A DNA stretch of 5,189 bases from Verrucomicrobiota bacterium (lineage in GTDB: Bacteria > Verrucomicrobiota > Verrucomicrobiia > Chthoniobacterales > Xiphinematobacteraceae). The stretch is from assembly GCA_003176035.1 (NCBI GenBank), contig PSRL01000138.1, positions 1 through 5,189 on the forward strand. Reading direction: 5' to 3'. The position numbers and the translations under genes were made by a program. The notes beneath the pieces were generated by a model. It was given only the letters and a program-made list of their open reading frames with translations, searched no databases and was not told the DNA's origin. Within the stretch, counting starts at the first letter, position 1. Each line of letters begins with the position of its first letter. Of this stretch, positions 1 through 5,189 are shown piece by piece.

Positions 1-25
1 CTAGGCTAGTCGGTTAAAAAATGCC

Positions 26-1378
26 CTAGCAGTTGTCAAATTTTTTGCCCCGCAAACGAAATATGATTGGCAAGCCGGGAAATTCCCAATGTTCGCGGAT
101 GCGGGCCGCTAAATAGGAGCGGTAATGGTCAACCAATAGCTTGGGTTCATTTACAAACAGTAAAAAATGCGGAGTCTGAAAGGGCCTTACGTTATCAGGG
201 ATGATTTGAGTGGAGTAGTAGATTTTGAGACGTTTATTTGCTCGGAGGGGAGGTGGCTGCCGCTGCATTGCTTCCTGGATCAAGCGATTAAGCTCTCCGG
301 TTCCAACCCGCCGGGCCGCATGTTGGCCAATCTTTTCGATCATGGGAAAGACTCGCTGCACATGCTCGTGAGTCTTTGCGGACAATGCGATGAGAGGCGC
401 AAAATGCGCAAAAAATAGCTCGCGCCTGATTTCCTGCGTCATTTCTTTCAGAAATTTGCGCTGGTCTTCCTTCGGCTTCACCAAATCCCATTTATTTAAA
501 ATAATGACACAGGCTTTGCGCGATTTCTGAATGAGGCCCGCTATTTTCTTATCTTGGCTCGTGACGCCGGATTGGGCATCTAGCACTAACAGACAGAGAT
601 CCGCTCTTTCAATCGTCTTCTCGGAACGCATCACGCTAAAGACTTCCACGGAGGTTTTGTGTTTCGACCGGTGCCGAATGCCCGCGGTATCACACAAAAC
701 ATAGGGTTTGTCTCGGTGGAAATAAGCAATATCTACGGTATCGCGAGTCGTTCCAGGAAGTTCACTGACAATAGTGCGTTGAGTCTGAAGAATTGTATTG
801 ATGAGAGAAGATTTGCCTGCGTTGGGTCTGCCAATAATTGCAATGCGAGGAGCAAGATCCCAAGGATCTTTGTTTTCAAGCTCCGTGCCACTGAACAAAT
901 TCTCAATGACCGTGAGGAGCTCTCTGATATTCCGACCATGGGCTGCACTCACCCCTATGCAAAATTCAAAACCAAGCTCCGCAAAGTCTGCCAGGATGTT
1001 TTCGTGCTTTTCGGTATCAATTTTATTAACTATCACAACAACTGGGCGCCTGGTTGTCCTTAAGCGAACCGCAAGTTCCTTATCCAATGGAGTCAATCCT
1101 GACTGACCATCGACGGTAAAAAGAATAGCATCGGCACTGGCAATGGCAATTTCTGCGGCATCTTTAGTTGCAGCGGCAAAATCCGGATCAGGTTCGGTCC
1201 CAATGCCGCCGGTGTCCACTATTTCAAAAGGTATTTCGCCTAGACGGCAAATGGCGGTTAGGCGATCACGGGTAATGCCGGGCTGATCATGAACAATGGA
1301 AATTTTTTTGCCCGCAAGGCGGTTAAACAAGGCCGATTTTCCCACGTTTGGGCGGCCTACAATCGCTAAGGACTTCAT
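26..1378 (-). CDS. der: Ribosome-assembly GTPase Der (EngA)
   Basis: Der is an essential bacterial GTPase that binds the 50S precursor and supports late large-subunit assembly in the cytoplasm. The 450-residue product shows the family's unique tandem G-domain layout. Domain 1 has a P-loop GRPNVGKS (8-15), PGITRD switch I (34-39), DTGG (55-58), NKID (118-121) and SAA (144-146). Domain 2 has GRPNAGKS (183-190), PGTTRD (208-213), DTAG (230-233), NKWD (295-298) and SAK (333-335). A KH-like C-terminal domain follows (about 355-443), ending in a basic RLRGKK stretch. Length is normal for the family and all G motifs are intact. I chose the ATG at 1376-1378 because Der proteins normally begin a few residues before the P-loop. 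A TTG at 1412-1414 would add 12 residues that do not resemble the family, and neither start has a good Shine-Dalgarno. The gene is divergent from the membrane-protein gene. The downstream end is 25 bp from the window edge, with no clear terminator. Confidence 0.97.
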   Translation of the reverse strand: MKSLAIVGRPNVGKSALFNRLAGKKISIVHDQPGITRDRLTAICRLGEIPFEIVDTGGIGTEPDPDFAAATKDAAEIAIASADAILFTVDGQSGLTPLDKELAVRLRTTRRPVVVIVNKIDTEKHENILADFAELGFEFCIGVSAAHGRNIRELLTVIENLFSGTELENKDPWDLAPRIAIIGRPNAGKSSLINTILQTQRTIVSELPGTTRDTVDIAYFHRDKPYVLCDTAGIRHRSKHKTSVEVFSVMRSEKTIERADLCLLVLDAQSGVTSQDKKIAGLIQKSRKACVIILNKWDLVKPKEDQRKFLKEMTQEIRRELFFAHFAPLIALSAKTHEHVQRVFPMIEKIGQHAARRVGTGELNRLIQEAMQRQPPPLRANKRLKIYYSTQIIPDNVRPFQTPHFLLFVNEPKLLVDHYRSYLAARIREHWEFPGLPIIFRLRGKKFDNC

Positions 1379-1511
1379 ATTGGCATTTAGGACAGTTTCA
1401 GGTACGATCGTCAAAAAGGATACTCGGATTGCAAGTTATTACCACCAATAAGACAAGAACCGTGGATAAATGGTGATTTGAGTTCCTGAATGGAAAACCA
1501 AAATATAAAGA
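1379..1511. promoter_or_regulatory. Divergent intergenic region between der and the membrane-protein gene
   Basis: The two flanking genes point away from each other, so promoters for both should lie in these 133 bp. On the minus strand a weak sigma70-like pair can be read: TTGTCT (complement of 1451-1456) and TGCAAT (complement of 1428-1433), separated by 17 bp. It would start transcription near 1421, upstream of der. On the plus strand an AT-rich TATAAA (1504-1509) lies just before the ATG, with TTGAGT (1478-1483) 20 bp upstream, a spacing longer than usual. None of these boxes is strong. That promoters lie here follows from gene orientation; the exact sites are guesses. Confidence 0.35.
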
Positions 1512-2684
1512 ATGATGTTCCTCCCATTTATTTCCCCTCTAATCTGCCTTGCTCCGTTGATAGTACTTGCAGGTGTTCTTGCCTGTAATTTCTCTGTGAG
1601 AGAGAGTTTACGATATGGCTGGCGGTGCCTTAAAAAATATCCAGACCTCTGGCGCATTCCCATTCTATTCACCCTCGGCTACGCTGTTTTCAATATCCTT
1701 GCCTATAGCGTTGTGCCCAAACGGATGGGGATTCATTTCAATCCATGGCGAGATCCTGACCCCAACGCACCTTGGATCGGCAAGGCAATTACAGAGACGT
1801 TTTGGCCAGCTGCCGAAAACATGTCGGGAGTATATAATTACCTGATCGTGACGTTTCCCTTATCAGCTCTGATAGGCCTGGCTTACCTGATCAATTTCAG
1901 TGGAATTCGAGTCGAGTTTCAACGGGCGGTTTTTCATCGCTTCCCCCGTCTCGGATATTTGATTGCTTGGGCAACAGCACTCACCGCTTTTGCCGCTTTG
2001 ATAAAACCAGTCTTCTTTCTGGCTCTCTATCCTCTGGTTGAGAAGTTCAGCGGCTGGGACGTTTTCCGAACTGGCAACGCTGTGGGGGTTTTAGCATTTC
2101 TTTTTGAATATTTGCTTGCCACATTTTTACAGGTTTATCTGGTGCTGATGGCTTTTGCCTGGATAAGAGGTTTAAGTTTTGAACGAGGCCATCTTCTTCA
2201 TTTTAGCTTGCGGAGGCTTGGCTATGTTTTGAAATGGATTGCTCTGATCTCATTGCCGGGATTCCTGGTCTTAGCCGGCTCGTTTTTCTTCCTTAACACA
2301 CGAAGCTACATCACGCTAAACAATCTGGTGCAGTCCGTGGTGATTCCCATATTTACGATTTTTACTTTGTTCATGAGCTCCGTCCAAATCACATTGACGT
2401 TACACAATGAGTCCTTGCATCAGGCAATAGCGGATCATTTTCATTTTTTACGAACCCATTTCCGAGATATTCTTTTATTTACAGTTGTCGGCATTCTCCT
2501 GTTTTGGGAGTTAAAGATCCTACTGTACGCCATCCAACGGAGTTTTGGTATCTATACAATTACCGGCATTTCGGCAGAGCTAATTGAAGCCGCATTGCGC
2601 GGCCTATTAGGAGGCTGGCTACTGGCTTCTTGGGTCTGTCTCTACCGTCACTGGTCCAAAGGCAAAGCGAAATCCCCTTTTTAA
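1512..2684 (+). CDS. Multi-pass integral membrane protein of unknown function
   Basis: I do not recognise the family. The 390-residue product is strongly hydrophobic, with about eight to nine candidate membrane segments at roughly 4-25, 48-66, 108-128, 148-173, 189-217, 237-261, 267-289, 316-338 and a weaker one at 355-377. A charged, proline- and tryptophan-rich loop (about 69-104, containing NPWRDPDPNAPW) separates segments two and three. The basic tail ends in HWSKGKAKSPF. No transport, protease or glycosyltransferase motif stands out. The start is uncertain. The tandem ATGs at 1512 and 1515 have only a weak purine stretch upstream, and the TATAAA at 1504 sits very close to them. A GTG at 1596-1598 would give a protein starting just before RESLRYGWRCLKKYP, a plausible cytoplasmic lead-in to the next membrane segment, but would lose the first hydrophobic segment. 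VLAC at residues 22-25 loosely resembles a lipobox but lacks the basic N-terminus expected of a lipoprotein signal. The gene is probably transcribed alone, given the 161-bp gap after it. Confidence 0.8.
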   Translation: MMFLPFISPLICLAPLIVLAGVLACNFSVRESLRYGWRCLKKYPDLWRIPILFTLGYAVFNILAYSVVPKRMGIHFNPWRDPDPNAPWIGKAITETFWPAAENMSGVYNYLIVTFPLSALIGLAYLINFSGIRVEFQRAVFHRFPRLGYLIAWATALTAFAALIKPVFFLALYPLVEKFSGWDVFRTGNAVGVLAFLFEYLLATFLQVYLVLMAFAWIRGLSFERGHLLHFSLRRLGYVLKWIALISLPGFLVLAGSFFFLNTRSYITLNNLVQSVVIPIFTIFTLFMSSVQITLTLHNESLHQAIADHFHFLRTHFRDILLFTVVGILLFWELKILLYAIQRSFGIYTITGISAELIEAALRGLLGGWLLASWVCLYRHWSKGKAKSPF

Positions 2685-2778
2685 GACACTGAGATTTGAG
2701 GCGGTTTGGCTCACGTTGGCAAGCCTTCCTCATCAGCGGGCTCTGCTCTGGCGCAAAGGCATGCAAAACGTAATGCTT

Positions 2779-2802
2779 GAGGTAACTGATCTTGCCTACC
2801 TC
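2779..2802 (+). repeat. Perfect 6-bp inverted repeat in the leader of the prenyl-synthase gene
   Basis: GAGGTA at 2779-2784 is answered by TACCTC at 2797-2802, with a 12-base loop between. It lies in the 161-bp non-coding gap (2685-2845) between the membrane-protein gene and the synthase gene, 43 bp before the GTG start. No run of T follows, so it does not look like an intrinsic terminator. It could be an operator-like site or a leader hairpin, or chance. Apart from a TATAGC resembling a -10 box at 2821-2826 with no matching -35, I see nothing else in this gap. Confidence 0.3.
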
Positions 2803-2845
2803 CTAGGGAAAATGGTGTCTTATAGCAAAAGTAATCTACTGCTGC

Positions 2846-3709
2846 GTGACCATTCCCATTCGACCGCCTTCTCCTGAAAAATCCTCGAATCTTGCCTTCG
2901 CTTTTTTTCTGTTAGGCGGTCAAAAGCGAGCCGATATTCGTACTTTTTATAGATTTTGTCGCTTAGTCGATGACATAGCGGACGCCCCTGACATCTCAAG
3001 GCAAGAAAAATCTGACTTTCTGGAAAACTGGGCCACTGCTTTCGCTACGCGTAACTATTCACTGCTGCCGTCAGATCTCGCCGAGCTCATTCAGCGAAGA
3101 GCATTGGACCCGGAACTTTTTCTCGAGATCATTCGCGGCGTGGCTTCGGATCTTAGCACCATCCGTTACCAGACTTTTACTGAACTCCGTGAATACTGCT
3201 GGCGGGTGGCCAGTGCCGTCGGGTTAATTAGCATTCGCATTTTTGAATGCAAAGCCCCCCAAAGTCATGCCTACGCTGAAATTCTCGGTATCGCATTGCA
3301 ATTGACCAACATTTTAAGGGACGTCGGAGAAGATGCTCACCTCGGTAGAATTTATCTTCCTGAAGAAGATCTTGCTCGATTCGGAGTTACGCGCAATGCT
3401 TTACTCCAGCGGAAAGCAGAACCCGGTTTTACTAAGCTCATGCGCTTCGAAGCGCAGCGCGCTCGAAGCTTTTTTTCCGAAGCGAGAGCCGCCCTTCCCT
3501 CAAAAGATTACATGAATCTCCTTCCGGCCGAAATTATGCGGTCGATGTACGAAACCCTTCTTACCGCGATGGAGAAGGACGGCTTTAAAACTCTCACCCG
3601 CCGCTACACGCTGAGTCATTTCCAAAAACTGTTCTGTAGTGCAAAAGTGCTTCTCTTCCCGACACGATTTACAAAAATTTGCGTTCTCGCTCCCAGACCT
3701 CACAGATAA
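2846..3709 (+). CDS. Squalene/phytoene synthase family protein (head-to-head prenyl transferase)
   Basis: Enzymes of this all-alpha isoprenoid fold join two prenyl diphosphates head to head: two farnesyl-PP to presqualene-PP or squalene, or two geranylgeranyl-PP to phytoene. The 287-residue product has the family features in order: an N-terminal SNLAFAFFLL segment (14-23); YRFCRLVDDIAD, whose DDIAD (42-46) is the first Mg-diphosphate-binding aspartate motif; YCWRVASAVG (117-126); and LTNILRDVGED (153-163), whose D159 and D163 form the second motif, followed by GRIYLP (167-172). The C-terminal MEKDGFKTLTRRYTLS (242-257) resembles the 'Y..L..M...GF.....RY.L' end of bacterial HpnD/CrtB-type proteins. 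All metal-binding aspartates are present, so activity is expected. The GTG at 2846 is the only usual start codon in frame after the stop at 2804, and no Shine-Dalgarno is evident. Nine bases separate it from the nuclease gene downstream, so the two probably share a transcript. HpnC, HpnD and CrtB cannot be told apart with confidence here, because no hopanoid or carotenoid neighbour is in the window. Confidence 0.92.
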   Translation: MTIPIRPPSPEKSSNLAFAFFLLGGQKRADIRTFYRFCRLVDDIADAPDISRQEKSDFLENWATAFATRNYSLLPSDLAELIQRRALDPELFLEIIRGVASDLSTIRYQTFTELREYCWRVASAVGLISIRIFECKAPQSHAYAEILGIALQLTNILRDVGEDAHLGRIYLPEEDLARFGVTRNALLQRKAEPGFTKLMRFEAQRARSFFSEARAALPSKDYMNLLPAEIMRSMYETLLTAMEKDGFKTLTRRYTLSHFQKLFCSAKVLLFPTRFTKICVLAPRPHR

Positions 3710-3718
3710 GGTTTTCCG

Positions 3719-5089
3719 ATGCAGTTCATCAACCTCACCCGTCAATTGGAAATCGGAGCCAATTCATACCTCCTCAAGACGGCTGGACGAAATATCCTTC
3801 TGGATGCGGGTTTGCACCCCAAGACAGGAGGTCTGGCAGCTCTCCCTAATTTTTCCTTCCTAAATAACAACACCCTGGATGCCATAGTCATTACCCATGC
3901 TCATCAGGACCATATAGGATCGCTTCCCTATCTGACCCGATCTCATCGCAACACTCGCGTTTACATGACACCTGCCACGGCAGCAGTGGCCGAAATTATG
4001 CTTCACAATTCTGTCAACGTTATGCTGCGCCAAAGGGAAGATGCAGATATACTTGAATATCCTCTGTTTACCCACCGAGGAGTGGAATTCTGTTCCGAGG
4101 CCTGGGAACTGCGCAACGAAAGCTACGCATTTTTTCCCAACGATCCCTCAGGCAATGAAATAGCCGATCTTCGCATAAAGTTTTTTGACGCCGGACACAT
4201 TCTAGGGTCAATGGGGGTCCTCATTGAAAGTGAAGGACGCTCCTTATTCTATACCGGAGATGTAAATTTTGACGCGCAATCCATTCTCCAAGGAGCCCAA
4301 TTCCCAACCGAGGGAATCGATATTCTGGTGATGGAGGCCACGCGGGGCGACTCCGCCACCGCTGAGGGCTTCACACGCGAGGCGGAAGAGCTACGTTTAG
4401 CAAAGTCTATCCGAGATGCCTTCGATCGGGGCGGCGCAGTCACAATCCCCGTTTTTGCCCTCGGCAAAACACAGGAATTATTGGCCATGCTTTGGAAAAT
4501 GCGTCGTCAAGGCCTCTTGCCACCGGTTCCCATTTATATTGGAGGACTCAGCTACAAGATCACTACCCTATATGATTCTCTAGCTTCGGCAACACGGAGA
4601 AAATTGCCCGAACTACAGCTTCTTCGGGAACTGTCGCCTCACGTAATCGGAGGAATGGAAATCGGCGCTCTGCAACCACAAAAACGCTGCATTTTTGCGC
4701 TATCCAGTGGTATGATGTCGGAAAATACACTTTCTAATGTTTTTGCGCGCCGGATCTTAGAAACAACGCACCAAAGCCTCTTTTTTATTGGCTATGCTGA
4801 CCCGCAATCTCCAGCTGGAAAAATTCGAAGAGCCGAATTAGGTCATGAAATTATCCTCGATCCGAAGCTTCCACCATTAAAAATGAGATGCCAACGGCAA
4901 GAATTTAACTTCAGTGCACATGCCTCTCGAGAATCGCTTCTGACTTACGCCTTGCGGGTACAACCGAAAACCATACTTCTGATACATGGTGATCCCCCAG
5001 CCTTGGAATGGTTTAAAAACAATCTTTCCACCGCACTTCCCCATACGAGGATCGTGATTTCGGAGCCCGGCCAAATGATACATCTCTAG
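3719..5089 (+). CDS. MBL-fold beta-CASP ribonuclease, CPSF-73/Ysh1-like
   Basis: This is a 456-residue predicted cytoplasmic zinc-dependent RNA nuclease. The metallo-beta-lactamase core shows ITHAHQDHIG with the zinc ligands H60, H62, D64 and H65, then DAGHILGS (H160) and YTGDVNFD (D181). The beta-CASP insertion follows, with the acidic motif A in VMEATRGD (E206), the conserved-looking IPVFALGKTQELL (243-255), and SSGMM (329-333). Motif B is FSAHASR (H401) and motif C is LIHGDP (H423). The 160-to-181, 181-to-206 and 401-to-423 spacings match those I recall for human CPSF-73, which supports this subfamily. It lacks the extra C-terminal domain of RNase J and is shorter, so it is probably not the main RNase J. 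The ATG at 3719 has a weak AAGG (3708-3711) seven bases upstream, overlapping the TAA of the synthase gene, consistent with an operon. All catalytic ligands are present. Endonuclease versus exonuclease activity, and the RNA target, cannot be told from sequence. Confidence 0.93.
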   Translation: MQFINLTRQLEIGANSYLLKTAGRNILLDAGLHPKTGGLAALPNFSFLNNNTLDAIVITHAHQDHIGSLPYLTRSHRNTRVYMTPATAAVAEIMLHNSVNVMLRQREDADILEYPLFTHRGVEFCSEAWELRNESYAFFPNDPSGNEIADLRIKFFDAGHILGSMGVLIESEGRSLFYTGDVNFDAQSILQGAQFPTEGIDILVMEATRGDSATAEGFTREAEELRLAKSIRDAFDRGGAVTIPVFALGKTQELLAMLWKMRRQGLLPPVPIYIGGLSYKITTLYDSLASATRRKLPELQLLRELSPHVIGGMEIGALQPQKRCIFALSSGMMSENTLSNVFARRILETTHQSLFFIGYADPQSPAGKIRRAELGHEIILDPKLPPLKMRCQRQEFNFSAHASRESLLTYALRVQPKTILLIHGDPPALEWFKNNLSTALPHTRIVISEPGQMIHL

Positions 5090-5156
5090 AGCATGTAGCA
5101 ACTAGCACTACTTCGTTAAATAGTACCCCCTGAAAAAGGGTTGAAAAGCATCCGGC

Positions 5157-5189
5157 GCCTATGTTGCTCAGTTGGTCGAGTAGCGCAGG
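5157..5189 (+). tRNA. Probable 5' part of a tRNA gene, cut by the window end
   Basis: GCTCAGTTGG at 5166-5175 is the classic tRNA D-arm/A-box sequence. Read as a tRNA, 5157-5163 (GCCTATG) would be the 5' acceptor strand, T5164 would be U8, and GCTC (5166-5169) pairs with GAGT (5178-5181) around an AGTTGGTC loop, with one G-U pair. The TT before GCTC and the overall start resemble some bacterial tRNA-Thr genes, but the anticodon lies outside the window, so the amino acid cannot be assigned. One caution: in this register the bases after A5182 (GCGCA then GG) put G where the invariant U33 should be. Either the D-arm register differs or this is not a standard tRNA. No clear promoter or terminator is seen in the 67 bp before it. 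Confidence 0.45.

Noticed and set aside
1..29. Imperfect inverted repeat CTAGGC/GCCCTAG flanking the end of der
   Set aside because: It needs a bulge, has a long AT-rich loop and overlaps the der stop codon; it is too weak to call a terminator or an attachment site.
659..1106. Open frames on the plus strand inside der (134 and 102 codons)
   Set aside because: They lie antisense to a clearly conserved Der coding frame, have no recognisable protein features and no ribosome-binding site.
1575..1586. Lipobox-like VLAC in the N-terminus of the membrane protein
   Set aside because: The segment has no basic residues before the hydrophobic stretch and belongs to a multi-pass protein; the -2 leucine is also unusual.
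2560..2766. Minus-strand open frame of 68 codons spanning the end of the membrane gene and the gap
   Set aside because: It is largely antisense to the membrane-protein frame, has unremarkable composition and no family resemblance.
5125..5141. Candidate terminator after the nuclease gene (ACCC, loop, GGGT)
   Set aside because: The stem is only 3-4 bp with a 9-base loop, and no T-run follows, so it falls short of an intrinsic terminator.
1..5189. CRISPR array, insertion sequence, phage or defence system
   Set aside because: No regularly spaced repeats, transposase or recombinase motifs, terminal repeats with target duplications, or defence-type genes are present.

Overview
This 5.2-kb window comes from a bacterial chromosome with moderate G+C, roughly half by eye. 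It holds four intact protein genes and, at the right edge, what looks like the first part of a tRNA gene. There are no insertion sequences, phage genes, CRISPR arrays or degraded genes, so it reads as an ordinary, densely coded core-genome segment. The taxon cannot be fixed from the sequence alone. Protein style, and an orphan squalene/phytoene-synthase-like gene beside a beta-CASP nuclease, would suit a Verrucomicrobiota or other PVC-group bacterium. That is a low-confidence inference.

Layout. Positions 26-1378 (minus strand) encode Der (EngA), the two-G-domain GTPase needed for assembly of the large ribosomal subunit. A 133-bp spacer separates it from a divergent gene at 1512-2684 (plus strand), which encodes a multi-pass membrane protein of about 390 residues that I do not recognise. 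A 161-bp gap containing a small perfect inverted repeat follows. Next comes a squalene/phytoene synthase family enzyme at 2846-3709 (plus, GTG start). Nine bases after its stop begins a metallo-beta-lactamase/beta-CASP RNA-processing nuclease of the CPSF-73/Ysh1 type at 3719-5089. The last 33 bases resemble the acceptor strand and D-arm of a tRNA cut off by the window end.

How the genes relate. Der, the beta-CASP nuclease and the tRNA-like end all touch ribosome or RNA metabolism, but they lie on different strands or transcription units and I see no proof of a shared system. The only convincing operon is the prenyl-synthase/nuclease pair, joined by a 9-bp gap with a weak Shine-Dalgarno overlapping the upstream stop. 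The synthase has both aspartate-rich motifs and should be catalytically competent. No desaturase, cyclase or other hopanoid or carotenoid gene is present here, so its product (presqualene/squalene-type C30 or phytoene C40) is open.

I found no clear previously undescribed system. The items most worth a second look are the unrecognised membrane protein and its ambiguous start, the lipid-enzyme/RNA-nuclease pairing, and the oddly registered tRNA-like sequence at the edge.
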